Shown piece by piece: positions 46,787-58,280 of a DNA stretch of 64,000 nt (its first letter is position 1; each line of letters opens with the position of its first letter). Under the pieces are notes generated by a model. It made no database searches. It was not told where the DNA came from and was given only the letters and a program-made list of their open reading frames with translations. A program made the translations under genes and the position numbers. The DNA comes from Nelumbo lutea (lineage: Eukaryota; Streptophyta; Magnoliopsida; Proteales; Nelumbonaceae). Location of the stretch: positions 77,286,383 to 77,350,382 of the forward strand of contig JAKGHH010000002.1 of the NCBI GenBank assembly GCA_022828595.1. Reading direction: 5' to 3'.

Positions 46787-47352
46787 GATACGGGGCGGCA
46801 ACCGTTAGACATGCAATACACAACTCCTGTCTTCAGAGCTGAAATCACAAGAAGAGAGAATTTCTGCTCCCTGTGAATACTTCTCTTGCCGCCTCCTTCC
46901 TACAGTTGCCGCCTCCAGTAGTTCGATCTCCTACTCTACAAGAGTAATCAAGATTTGATCTTGATAATAATCTTTTGGAGAAAAGATTGACTGGAGCTGT
47001 ATTCACAAGCCATCCTGTTGATTCTTGTGAAGGGTCGAGTTCTTTTGGAAGAACATTGCTGATTCTACTCCATCCTACACTGCGCCATCTTCGGTGGCAG
47101 CAGATTTTGGATCCTTCCTTGGGCGTGAACACCTCCATTGGGAGATACTGTTTCTCCATATCAGGTATAATCCCTTCCTACTCTGTTTGGGTCAGATCTA
47201 GTTTAGTTTATGGTTCAAGAATGATCCTTGAAAATATGATTTTCTAAATAGGGAATGCGATTCCCAGTTGAAGGGAGAGAAAAAAATTTTTGAAATTCGC
47301 CCCCTTATTCCGCAATCTTTGGGCATTCATGTGATGGATATTCTATCCCTCA

Positions 47353-49145
47353 GTGGTATCAGAGACAGGTTCAACCATTTGATTTTAGATCTGAACCTGC
47401 GCAAATGGGCAGAAGACGTTCTACCCAATTTGTGCAGATATGGGTTTTGGGAGATTTGTTCCAAAATTGATGGGAAAATAATTTGAAATTAATTTTATAT
47501 AAATTTGATTATTATTTAGAATAGTTCTTTATGATTTTTTTGATTTATGGGTTGTTCGTACAAGAGGAGATCGAATTCTTGGTTTGCGCAGGGAACCTGC
47601 AAGATTTGCAGTTTCTTTGATTTATTTGGTTCGTAAATAATTTTTTTTTTTTTTTTTTAGACTGGATGTATAGGTATTCGATCTGATGTAATTATTAATA
47701 GAAATAGGATTTCGTTTTATTTTATTTTTGGATCGAAGATGGCGGCGCAGAAAGGGAGATTTTGCAGAGAAGAAGATTTCGCAGATGGGAGAAATACAAT
47801 CTGCGATTTGCAGTTTATGAAACTGCAAACTGTGATCTAACCTCTATTTTGCATGATGGATTGTGTGAACGGTCCTGTTTGATTGATTCTTGATTTTCTT
47901 TTATCAGTTCTTTAATTTTAGATTATTTTCTTAAATTAAATATTTAATTAAAGATCAAATCCTAGACCCATTCGAACCAAGATTGGTTTAAACTGTTTGG
48001 ACCGAATCTTTGGTTTAATCAAGGCTAAAAGTCAGCCCTAATTTTTCCACTAATGGGCCTAAGGATTGATATTTAATTAAATGGTTAATTTGGCCCAACC
48101 TGTAAAGGCCCAGTTTTAAATAGTTAAAACTGCCAAAAGCCCACTTCACAAGATAAAGCTATATGGGTCGAACTGGGTAACCCTAATTCAGCCCATATAC
48201 CTAGATAATATTAATGGTTAATATTATGGATTTAAATTGGGCTTCCAATGGGCCTTACAGATGATTAATTGATTGGATCAATTTATCCCTGCATGAGATG
48301 TATGGATGTGTGATGTGCTACGTACATGAGCCATAAGTACTTGGCCCATGCTCAATCGACAGTGGATCTTGCGCACACCATGGCTGAATGCACAGCATTG
48401 CCATGGCGCCCCTTTTGGTCATTGGATGACCTCCCTCAATGGTGGGCCCCATACCACTTCGAGAGGTTACGTGCGGAACCCCAGCCGATTAAGGCCCACC
48501 GAAATTTGACTTTATGAAAGTCAGTGGGAGCCACTTTGGTTTGACCTAAATCAAACTAGGGTGTAATAATTGTTCCCTCCAGCTAATATGAGTGCTAGTG
48601 ATAGGGAGATTCATATGATGAACTCTCTAAAGGCCTTCCATCATTAGCATGAGGATGGGTTCTTCAATAATGAGGAAACACACCAGAAAATGGGCTATCC
48701 ATTTGCTGTTGGGCTTGTCTAAGTGTTTCATAAGATGATAGAGGCGCCATAGACCGATGTGGGAGGGGCTTCACCAGAAAATGAGAATTCTCTCACGGTA
48801 CCTTGGCGTTCATGAACATAATGGGTAAGCACTCTCTAGATAGAAAGGTTTACCTGAAAACGACTTTGAACCATGTCTGACAGAGGCAAAAGGGAAAACT
48901 CATATGATGACCGGAAATGATCCTTCATAGAAAGGTGGTGGGGTTATGCAGCTGAAACAGTTGGCTCCATGCACCCTAAGTGATTTCCCACATTTCCAGA
49001 GACAACCCGTAGTCTTCGTCACTAGGAAAGGAGGGTAATCTCAGAGATGAATAAATGGAAATGGATTGTAGATTAAAATCCATATCAATGTAATGAACAT
49101 GAATCAAATTAGGTTGTGGACTGATGTTTGCTCTTTTATTAGAAA
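47353..49145 (+). other. copia PBS and full leader (element L)
   Basis: The primer-binding site reads TGGTATCAGAGA (47354-47365), with the final base changed. The 1.8-kb leader carries TTTGCAGTTT with its complement around ATG (47807-47829), ATAATATTAA with its complement around TGG (48205-48227), and AATTGAT-TGG-ATCAATT (48267-48283). Its last 100 bases match the pre-gag segment of other copies. A T-run lies at about 47641-47658. No conserved small frame is seen. Confidence 0.82.
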
Positions 49146-49837
49146 ATGGCAAACGGATCTTTTGCAAAGCTTCTTGACGACAACAAGCTTAAGGGTCCAA
49201 ACTATGCGGAATGGTATAGGAACCTTATGTTGGTCTTAACCTTTGAAAAGTTGGATAAGGTAGCCAAGAATCCTGCCCTGGATCATCCGGGAGATAGGGC
49301 TTCTGAGGCCCATAGAAGAGAATACCAAGAATGGGAGGAGAAAAACTCCCTTGCCCGCTGCTATATCATTGCCTCCTTGGACAATCCAATTCAGAGGCAG
49401 TTCAATCAGATCAAACTTGCCAAGGACATATTGGATAGTCTCAAGACAATGTACGAAGAGCAGAATTGTTCTACTGGGCAGAAGGTCTTGAAACAGTTCA
49501 TGACCGCGTAGATGTCCAAGAGCCAACAAGTTCATGACCATTGTCTCCAGATGATGGGTTATATCAACGAACTAGAGGCTCTTGGATCCGAACTAGATCT
49601 GGTAACACAGATCGATGCTATTCTCAACTCTCTACCTCCATCCTTTAATCCATTCATCATGAACAAGCTGAACGTCAACTTGCAGAAACTCAACAATATG
49701 TTGCAAAGGGTCGAATTGATTAAAAAGAATGCGCCCATTGCCATGCTTGTTGAAACTGGCAAATCGGGCAAGAAAAGGAAGGCAAAGAGAAAGCCCCAGA
49801 AGAAGGCTGCCAAACCCAAGAAGCAGAAGAAAGACAA
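49146..49837 (+). pseudogene. gag: copia gag (element L)
   Basis: MANGSFAKLLDDNKLKGPNY starts the capsid, which is open to TAG 49509-49511 (a CAG in element A) and then open again in the same frame from 49512. Text: ILDSLKTMYEEQNCSTGQKV, HDHCLQMMGYINELEALGS and LNSLPPSFNPFIMNKLNV (a four-codon loss removes NYNM). The basic linker KKRKAKRKPQKKAAKPKKQ leads to the zinc knuckle. Confidence 0.87.
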
Positions 49838-50132
49838 AGCATCGGATGCTTGTCACTTCTGCAAGAATACCGACCACTGGAAAAGGAACTATCCTGCCTA
49901 CCTGGAACCCAAGAAAGGTGATCTCAAAACTTGTGTTATAGAAACCAATCTATTAGTAGCTTCTACATCCTGGTGTATTGACTCCAGGGCTTCAACTCAT
50001 GCGTGTAACTCACTGCAGGGATTCAAGGTAAGCAGAAGGCTGAGTGAAGGAAAAGTCACACTCTACTTGGGGACTACTACAACTGTTGTAGCCATGGCCA
50101 GAAGAACCATGGAGTTACTTTTTAGAGAATGA
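49838..50132 (+). pseudogene. pol: copia zinc knuckle and protease start (element L)
   Basis: The zinc knuckle has lost its last cysteine (CHFCKNTDHWKRNY). The protease active site reads DSRASTHACNSLQGF, with arginine in place of the catalytic-loop glycine, the same change as in element H. The frame ends at TGA 50130-50132 (GGA in element I). Confidence 0.85.
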
Positions 50133-51464
50133 ACTATTGTACTGAGAGATTGTCTTTATGTACAAAATTTAAGGAGAAATTTTATTTTTGTCTCAAAACT
50201 GTGTGCAAAATATTATTCAGTCTTCTTTAGTAATATGATTACTATTAAAAGAAATAACAGAATCATCGCATACGGGGAACTGGAGAAAGGTCTCTATGTT
50301 CTACATCCTTCTCTAGAAACTAACATAACCGAAACTACATCGGTTGAAATCCCCAAGAAGAGAGCCCATGATACAATTAATCCCACGTGCCTATGGCATT
50401 ACCGACTTAGCCACATCGGTGTTGACCAAATCACAAGGTTGGTGAAGGATGGTCCTCTGGATTTTCTAACTATAGAAGATCTTCCCACCTGTGAGCCTTG
50501 CCTACAAGGCAAGATGACAAAACGACCATTTAACAGTAAGCCTGAAAGATGTACAGGCACACTTGACCTAATACATACTGATGTATGTGGTCCCCTGAGT
50601 GTTACGACACGAAATCAACACGTGTATTTCATCACCTTTACAGATGATTTCTCACGATATGGTTACGTGTACCTAATGAGACACAAGTTTGAATCCTTCG
50701 AAAAGTTCAAAGAATTTAGACAAGAGGTCGAGAAACAGATAGGGAGAGAAATCAACGCCCTTCGATCAGATTGAGGTGGCGAGTATCTCTCTGATGAATT
50801 CAGGGACTACTTAAAGGACAATGGGATAGTATCACAATTATCTCCTCCTGCAACATCACAACTTAATGGTGTTTCAGAGAGGAGGAATAGGGCCTTATTG
50901 GATATGGTTTGGTCACTTCTTATACACTCAAAATTACCCACATCTTTATGGGGTTATGCATTAGAGACTGAAATTTACGTGCAGAATCGGGTTCCAACCA
51001 AATCGGTTCCAAACACTCCAAATGAACTTTGGACCGAAAAGAAACCAAGTGTCAGACACTTGAAGATTTGGGGTTGTCCAGCACACGTTAAAAGAACGAG
51101 TGCAGACAAGTTAGAATCCAAGACCAGCCGTTGCCTATTTGTAGGCTACCCAAAAGGCTCTGTAGGTTACCTATTCTATGACCCAAGTGAGTAGAAAGTG
51201 TTCTGCAATCGAAATGCCCAATTCTTGGAAACTGATTACATTTTGGACACCCATCGTCAGGAAGTTGTTCTTGATGAGGAGAGCTCAGGAGCAGTAGAAG
51301 ATGTCCCACAAGTTCCAGGTAGTGACCAACCTAGAAGAACCAATCAGGTATCCTGGCCACCAGTCCATTATGGTTATGACCAGGATAGTTACCTGGTGGA
51401 AACCTTGACTGGTGAGGAGGATCCCGTGACTTACGCAGAAGCTATGTTGGACATAGATTGTTAG
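50133..51464 (+). pseudogene. pol: copia protease end and integrase (element L)
   Basis: The protease end and pre-integrase are readable in frame: VLHPSLETNITETTS, HYRLSHIGVDQITR, CEPCLQGKMTKRPF. The integrase core has HTDVCGPLSVTT, FTDDFSRYGYVYLMRH and ERRNR, so all three acidic positions are kept. Breaks: TGA 50772-50774 (the same codon as in element I), TAG 51192-51194 and TAG 51462-51464. The tail has YGYDQDSYLVETLTGEEDPV. Confidence 0.86.
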
Positions 51465-52946
51465 AAGTGTGTGGAGGCCATGAGAGCAGAGATGGACTCA
51501 ATGGAAACCAATGGAGTCTGGACTCTAGTCGCTCCATCCTTTGGGGAAAAAGCAATCAGTTGCAAATGGATCTACAAGAGGAAGAAGGGCCCCGATGGTA
51601 GGGTTGAGAACTTCAAAACTCGTCTGGTGGCGAAAGAGTACACTCAGAAAGAGGGCATCGATTATGAGAAAATCTTTTCGCCTATGGCCATGCTTAAATC
51701 CATTAGAATCCTGCTAACTATAGCAGCATACCATGATTTTGAGATTTGGAAGATGGATGTCAAAACTGTATTCCTGAATGGAGATCTTACTGAAGATATC
51801 TATATGTAGTAGCCGCAAAGCTTCATTGCTGCAGGTTAGGAAAACATGGTATGTAAACTCAATAGATCCATTTATGGACTTAAGCAAGCTTCTAGAGGTT
51901 GGAACAATCGTTTTGACTCTACTGTCAAATCGTTTGACTTCGAGCAGAATTCGGATGAACCTTGTGTCTACAGGAAGTATAGTGGAGATAAGGTTACCTT
52001 CTTGGTTCTGTATGTAGATGACATTCTACTCATTGGGAATGATGTAGGAATGTTAACTACGGTGAAAGTATGGCTTTCACAACAATTCTCCCTGAAAGAT
52101 CTTGGAGAAGCCTCCTATATACTGGGTCTTCGACTTTATAGACATAGATCAAAGTGGATAACAGGATTATCCCAATCTGCTTATATTGACAAAATAGTCA
52201 AAAGATACAGCATGGAAAACTCTAAGAAAGGAAATGTTCCTTTCAGGCATGGAGTCACTCTCTCCAAGAAGATGTATCCAAAGACTTCTGAGGAGATTGA
52301 TGGCATGAAAGACGTTCCCTATGCCTCTGCCGTAGATAGCATCATGTATGCCATGCTGTGCACTCATCCTGACATTGCTCAGGCAGTGAGTGTAGTAAGC
52401 AGATTTCAGGCCAACCCAGGGCAGGAGCACTAGATTGCTGTGAAAAACATACTTAAGTACCTTCGAAGGACAAAAGAGTTTTGTCTAGTATTCGATGGTA
52501 GATCACTACAGATCCAAGGGTATACAGATGCCGATTTCTAGTCAGATCCAGATGATAGAAATTCTACATCTGGATATGTTTTCACGATAGGATCGTGTGT
52601 TGTTTGTTGGAAAAGCAGCAAACAGGGGTCCATTGTAGACTCCACGACCGAGGCCGAGTACATTGCCGCAAGTGAGGCTGCCAAAGAAGCCGTGTGGATG
52701 AAGAAGTTTGTTCACGAGTTGGGAGTGGTTTCGTCTAGCACATTACCCATCCCATTGTTGTCACACAACAATGGAGCCATTGCTCAGGCTAAGGAGCCAC
52801 GAGCCCACTCGAAGTCGAAGCACACCGAGAGGAAGTACCACGTACTGTGGGAGATTGTTGGTAGAGAGGACGCCCTGATTCAGAAGGCAGCGTCAGTGGA
52901 AAATGTAGCAAACCCATTGACGAAGCCACTATCACAGAGTGTTTGA
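51465..52946 (+). pseudogene. pol: copia RT and RNase H (element L)
   Basis: [39 protein letters not shown], two adjacent TAG codons (51807-51812) in place of QQ, IYGLKQASRGW, VLYVDDILLIGND, VWLSQQFSLKDLGEASYI, and VPYASAVDSIMYAML. RNase H: TAG 52539-52541, NSTSGYVFTIGS, STTEAEYIAASEAAKEAVW and LLSHNNGAIAQAKEP (CD to SH). The C-terminal stretch ADPLTKPL reads ANPLTKPL and ends early through a small loss near 52938. It is the most complete pol of the family here. Confidence 0.87.
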
Positions 52947-53009
52947 GAAACACGTGGAAAGCCTGGGACTCTGGCTTGTACCTGATTGGACCTACGTGCA
53001 AGTTGGAGC

Positions 53010-54894
53010 TGTTAGATAGTTTTGTATGCCCTTAACTTCAATCAGAATGATGTACTTTATGAGTTTATTGTAAATGAATAAAAGTGCATATTCGATTCAT
53101 GTTCCCTTGGTATGTTTCTGTGTAATACCCTTAAACTGGACACTTAAAGAGATTCGTGTTAGTTTAGAATGTTCACAGCCAATGGGTCGGTCTAGGGAGA
53201 CCTATCCTGACAAGGTTGACATTGTGATGCCACCAAGTCGGTTGGGGTGGCCTGTCTCAGTTGCCAGGGTGAGACCCTAGGCACATACAGTGTAGGATTA
53301 ATTGAATCTTTGAACTGGACCAGATTTCTAGTATTGCTCTGGAACTTGGAGATTGATGGGAGAAACTAGAAAGTTACACCCGACCCCTAGACTCGATTAT
53401 GATACTCCACTAGGTGTCGAATTGGGTTGTCCTTGATATACCAATCAGTGATATCCTTAGTGGGGGTCAAAACCTGAGTATGTTGGGATAGCCTGAGAAT
53501 TCATCTGAGTGGGTGATCATAGTGACAGGATCAGCCCCTTTGTTGGACAAAGGTAATGATCGGGGATGCACTCTCACTGATGGAAACCAAGACTGTCGGC
53601 AGCCGATTTCAATCATTGAGATTTGTTTTGTAAAATATATTTTATATGAGATATAAAAGTATATATATTATAGTTTCGAAAAGGTTTGCAAATGGTTTTA
53701 ATTCCCAGGATCCATATAAGTAGAGAGTGCAACACTGTTCCTTGCAATCGAGGGAGAGGTCCATTGAGGATAATACCTGATGGGCTAATCTTGTATCTGC
53801 CCACAGTCCCTGGATATTACAAGGTGGCTTGGCCCTGGGACCACTTAGGGTAAGTGTTGGGCCCATAGAGCCCATCTGATGGGTTTCAGGGGGTGCACTG
53901 TCCATAACGGTGTATTCGGCTAGGCCTTGAAACAAATGCTAGGCCGAACCCATGTGGCTGATGTGTAGATCAATGTTTGGTTCCAATGCCATACAAGGAA
54001 GCCCAACTGGGTAGCAGTTTGGGAGGCTAAGTGAATACATAATCTTAAATGGGCCTTAAGCCCATTTTGAACTGGGCTAATTTGATTAGTCATTTAAAGG
54101 GGCGAATTCTGAGATGGATCAGTTGATAGGATTGGGCCCAAACACTATTCACTTAGAGAGTCCAAGATCTAAATAAGATTTAGATCTGGAAGCCTCCTAA
54201 TTAGATTAGGAGATGGATGATCTAATCTGTAGATAAGATAAGGGTTATCCCTTATCACTTAAAGAACTTCTAATCCAAATATGATTTGGATCACCAACTC
54301 CTAATGGGATTAGGAGCTTATCCCTTTAAGATTATAAAAGGATGAGGGGGCAGCAGCCTTTAGACATGCAATACACAACTCCTGTCTTCAGAGCTGAAAT
54401 AACAAGAAGAGAGAATTTCTACTCCCTGCGAATTCTCTCTTGCTGCCTCCTTTCTGCAGCCGCCACCTCCAGCAGTTCGATCTCCTACTCTACAAGAGTA
54501 ATCAAGATTTGATCTTGATAACAATCTTTTGGAGAAAAGATTGATTGGAGTTGTATTCACAAGCCATCCTGTTGATTCTTGCGAATGGTCAAGTTCTTTT
54601 GGAAGAACACTATTGATTCTGCTCCATCCTGCACTGCGCCATCTTCAGTGGGAGCAGATTTTGGATCCTTTCTTGGGCATGAACACCTCCATTGGGAGAT
54701 ACTATTTCTCCGTATCAGGAATAATTCCTTCTTACTCCTTTTAGTTCAGTTTATGGTTCAAGAATGATCCTTAAAAATATAATTTTCTAAATAGGGAATG
54801 CGATTCCCAATTGAAGGGAGAGAAAAAAAATTTTGAAATTCGCCCCTTATTCCGCAATCTTTGGGCATCCATGTGATGGATATCCCATCCCTCA
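53010..54894 (+). mobile_element. copia 3' LTR (element L, near full length)
   Basis: It runs from TGTTAGATAG, after a decayed polypurine tract (AGTTGGAGC), to ATCCCTCA, 1885 bp. A loss of about 90 bp lies at 53761. The inverted-repeat array is at about 54118-54314 and the TATA box at 54333-54340. It is followed directly by gypsy gag. Confidence 0.87.
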
Positions 54895-55560
54895 CCGGAA
54901 CCTCGCATTAGGATCGATAAGAAGTTGGGCGCAGTTCATGCAGGTCTTCACCTCCCACTTCGTCACCAGCAAGAGATGCTTGCGAACTCAGGAAAGCCTT
55001 CTCAGCATAGTGCAAAAGGAAAGGGAGTCCATACGGAGCTACATCAATCGGTTCAATGACGCTTGTTTGCAAATACCCGACCTGAATCCCGTAGTATGCC
55101 TCACAACAACCAAGTGAGGTATCACCTATAAGGAGTTCAAGTGGCATGTAGTTGTCAACCAACCCAAAACCGTAACCGAGTTCCTTAAGATCGTAGATAG
55201 GTTTATTGGGACTGAGGAGGAGATCAACAATAAGGGTGAACAAGCCCCAGAAAAAAGAAAGAGGGAACCAGAACCCCCATCTCAGGGCAACAGCAGGAAG
55301 AAGGACATAGCTCGGGGGGCGAGGCCAGTCCAGCCCTCCCGAGCCCTAGTAGCAGAAAGGGACTACATGCCCCGTAATACAAAACGGGCTGAGATCCGCA
55401 TGGTGATCAAGGTCCATATGTGAAGTGGCCACCTCGACTGAAGGCCGACCCTAGCACCTGGAATAAAAATTGGTATTGTAGTTTTCATAAAGATCACGGT
55501 CATAGTACCGAGAGTTGTAAAAACCTCCGCGATGAGATAGAAGAGCTCATCCGTTGTTAA
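54895..55560 (+). pseudogene. gag: Ty3/gypsy gag C-terminal part
   Basis: The text GSIRSWAQFMQVFTSHF, LRTQESLLSIVQKERESIRS, YINRFNDACLQIPDL and TEFLKIVDRFIGTEEE is the Gag capsid core of Tat-like gypsy elements. Then come a charged linker and a basic end (WYCSFHKDHGHSTESCK, a CCHC-like knuckle, with LRDEIEELIR). Stops and frameshifts occur at 55115-55117 and near 55420. GC content is higher than in the copia DNA. The start is lost at the copia LTR junction, so this is not contiguous with the gag fragment at 36272. Confidence 0.8.
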
Positions 55561-56338
55561 TATTTATGAAATTTTGTACAAAATAATAATAGTAATAATA
55601 ATAATAATAAGGCAGGTCGACAAGGGAAGAAAAGCAGAGATGCTCCCGAGTCCAGCAGGCAAGCGGAACCACCGCAGAAGCAGCCCCCCGAGGAGAGATC
55701 GGTTTGGGGAATCATCCATGTCATAGTCGAAAGCTTGATCGTGGTGGGCTGCACCTCAGCAACAGCTCATGCATCGGCTCGCGAGACCGGTAGGGAAGGA
55801 CATAACCCTCCAAAGCGACCAAGGACAGAAGACCCCATCTTCTTCACAGAGGACGATGCATGTGGGGTCCATTTCCCCCATAAAGACGCGCTCGTCATAA
55901 AAGTGAAGATCAATGACTTCGAAGTCAACCGAGTCCTCGTCGACTCGAGCAGCTCGTCATAAAAGTGAGGCTCAACCATGACTTCTTGGTGGTCGCAACC
56001 CCCTCCCCATACAATGCCATAGTAGGTCGGCTAATTACCCATGCTTTACGGGTTGTGGTGTCCACCTACTACTTGGCCATGAAGTTCCCACGGACTTTGG
56101 CATCGGGGTAGCAGGAGGTGACCAACTTGAGTCTCGCAAATGCTATGTCACCACCCTCAAGGGAAAAGCCAAGGTGGCCAACAACCTCGAACTAGAGCGA
56201 CCTACGGAGCAGAGTGAGGAGCGAGCTGCGCCTACGAAGGAGACCGTCTCCGTCCTAATCTCAGTAGAGGACCCTGCCTGAACACTTCAGATCGGTGCTT
56301 CCATCGGGGAGCCCCTGCGGTCCGAACTGGTATGCTTT
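55561..56338 (+). pseudogene. pol: gypsy protease region
   Basis: After an AAT microsatellite-like run (55583-55610) come IHVIVESLIVVGCTS, PIFFTEDDACGVHFPHKDAL and VKINDFEVNRVLVDSSSSS. The aspartic protease loop LVDSGSS thus has serine for glycine. The 17-nt text GCTCGTCATAAAAGTGA occurs at about 55888 and again at 55953, where it replaces the expected next codons. Then HDFLVVATPSPYNAIVGRL and LRVVVSTYYLAMKFP are readable. Frameshifts follow. Confidence 0.78.
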
Positions 56339-57118
56339 TTGCTTAAGAATTTAGATGTTTTTGCTTGGTCCACGACAGAAATGCCCGGCATAGACCCCAG
56401 CATCATAACTCATAAGCTTAATAATGATTCTGTAGTTAGGTCCATTAGAGAGAAGAAACACAACCTAGCCCCAGAGCGGTGGAGGGTAGTCGATGAGGAG
56501 GTCAAGAAGTTCCTTGCAACCAATTTTATCAAGGAAGTCCATTACCCGAGCTGGGTGGCCAACCCCGTCTGGTAAAAAAGGCTAACGGTAAATGGCACAT
56601 GTGCGTCGACTAACCGACTTAAACCGAGCTTGCCCAAAGGACTGCTTCCCACTCCCTAGGATTGACCGCCTAGTGGATGCGACCTTAGGGCATGAGTTGT
56701 TGAGCTTTATAGATGCCTACTCAGGCTACAATCAAATCAGGATGGACCCAACCGATGAAGAAAAAACTCCCTTCATAACTGAGGTCGGCCTGTACTGTTA
56801 CAAGGTCATGCCCTTCGGATTAAAAATATTGGGGCGACCTTTCAAAGACTTGTAAATAAATTGTTTGAGCCATTGATTGGCCAAAAGGTGGAATGTTATG
56901 TAGACGATATGGTCGTCAAAACCCAGCTTTCTTGCGACTTAATACAAGACTTGAACTTAGTTTTTGAAATTCTGCGTAAATTCAATATGAAGCTGAACCT
57001 GAATAAGTGTGCCTTTGGAGTCACCTTGGGTAAATTCCTGGGGAACATCGTGAACCGGCGCGGCATGGAGGCCAACCCAGACAAAATAAAGGCCATCTTA
57101 GACATGCAACCACACTGA
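56339..57118 (+). pseudogene. pol: gypsy reverse transcriptase
   Basis: Three frames joined by small breaks: DVFAWSTTEMPGIDPSIITH and FIKEVHYPSWVANPVW; then MCVD (broken), DLNRACPKDCFPLPRIDRLV, FIDAYSGYNQIRMDP and KVMPFGLK; then FEPLIGQKVECYVDDMVVKT, with the catalytic box YVDD. LNLNKCAFGV and KFLGNIVNRRGMEANPDKIK complete the thumb. It is typical Ty3/gypsy, with order PR-RT-RH-IN. Confidence 0.87.
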
Positions 57119-57860
57119 AAAATGAAGGAGGTTCAGAGGCTGAATGGTCGAATAGCCACCTTGAGCCGCTTCATGTCCAAGTCAGCAGATCGCTGCCTGC
57201 AAAAGCAAAGGGTTTGAATGGACCCAAGACTATCAGTTCGCGTTTGACGAGCTCAAAAAATACCTCAATAGTATACCGGTCCTAACCCGTCTCGAAGAGG
57301 GCGATGTTTTAGAGTTGTACCTTTCGGCCAATGATGAAGTGGTCAGCTCGGTACTAATAAAAGAAGTAGATCGGGTCCAGCGACCTATCTACTATGTTAG
57401 TAAAGTGTTGCAGGGAGTAGAGACCAGATACTCGGAGATAGAAAAACTGGCCTACGCACTGGTTATCCCAGCCCGAAAGCTCCGCCCATACATCCAAGCT
57501 CACACTGTTATCGTCCTCACCAATAAACCTCTGAGACAAGTCTTACTCAAGCCCAAGGTCTCTGGCCGATTGGTGAAATGGTCCGTTGAGCTCAGCGAGT
57601 ACGATCTCCAATATAAGTCACAAACTGCTATTAAAGCCCAAGCCTTAGCAGATTTCATTGCAGAATACACTTTTGGCTCCGAAGTCCCTAGGCCGGTTAA
57701 GCACGAGGCCCCTAGCTCGGGCGAGCCCGAAGCTCCCAGGCCGGTCGAGTCTGAGCACCGTGAGGTTGCAGCCAGTGCGGCATCTCTCCTAGTTAAGCCA
57801 AATGTGAACTGGGATGAGGAGCCTTGGATCCTTCATGTAGATGGCTCCTCGAACCAGTAG
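57119..57860 (+). pseudogene. pol: gypsy RNase H
   Basis: Connection text RLNGRIATLSRFMSKSADR, a frameshift, then an open frame (57315-57860) with LYLSANDEVVSSVLIKE, RPIYYVSKVLQGVETRYSEI, LRPYIQAHTVIVLTNKPL, LVKWSVELSEYDLQYKSQTA and ALADFIAEYT. A proline/glutamate-rich linker follows, then the start of a second RNase H (WILHVDGSSN). The first acidic residue of the RNase H core is not clear. Confidence 0.83.
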
Positions 57861-58259
57861 GGCAGCGGAGCTGGAATAGTCCTGAACGGCCCAAGTGGCA
57901 CAAAGTTGGAGTACGCACTGCACTTCAAGTTCACAATATCCAACAATGAAGCAGAGTACGAAGCGTTGATAGCCGGGCTAGCTCTCGCCAAAGAAATGAA
58001 AGCCAAACACATTATTATTTGCAGCGACTCCTAGCTCGTGGTCAATCAGATCACAGGAGAATACGAAACTCACGAACTGACTATGATTGCTTACTTAGCC
58101 AAAATATAGGAGGCCCTACTCAACTTCCAGTCATACTTCATCAGGAAAATCCCAAGGTCGGAGAATGCTGAGGCCGGTGCCCTATTCCGGTTAGCCAGCA
58201 CCAGTGATAATACCATGAGAACCGTGTACATAGAGAACTTTCCTCGGCATAGCATTCTC
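57861..58259 (+). pseudogene. pol: gypsy additional RNase H (Tat-type)
   Basis: After TAG 57858-57860, the text GSGAGIVLNGPSGTKLEYAL, NNEAEYEALIAGLALAKEM, IIICSDS and VNQITGEYE is an RNase H of the archaeal/plant type found between RNase H and integrase in Tat-clade gypsy elements (established family knowledge). Motif residues D (VDGSS), E (NEAEYEAL) and D (CSDS) are all visible. Stops after CSDS and near 58108. A 21-base G run interrupts it at 58260. Confidence 0.8.
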
Positions 58260-58280
58260 GGGGGGGGGGGGGGGGGGGGG
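58260..58280 (+). repeat. 21-base poly-G run
   Basis: Twenty-one consecutive G bases lie inside the gypsy extra RNase H to integrase linker, after CATTCTC. Element coding around it resumes after CGGAGGAGG. It may be real slippage expansion or a sequencing/assembly fault. Confidence 0.9.

Larger units (their letters stand above)
46215..47352 (+). mobile_element. copia 5' LTR, left part missing (element L)
   Basis: It starts AAAATATATGATGGGC inside the LTR and ends TATCCCTCA before a primer-binding site. It has the clearest inverted-repeat array in the window (46563-46762), followed by the TATA box at 46779-46786. The promoter half and the R/U5 end are complete. Confidence 0.85.

Noticed and set aside
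56861..57118. Plant DNA virus (pararetrovirus) origin of the gypsy-like RT
   Set aside because: LTR, primer site, extra RNase H and integrase text identify a Ty3/gypsy retrotransposon; no movement or coat protein text is seen.
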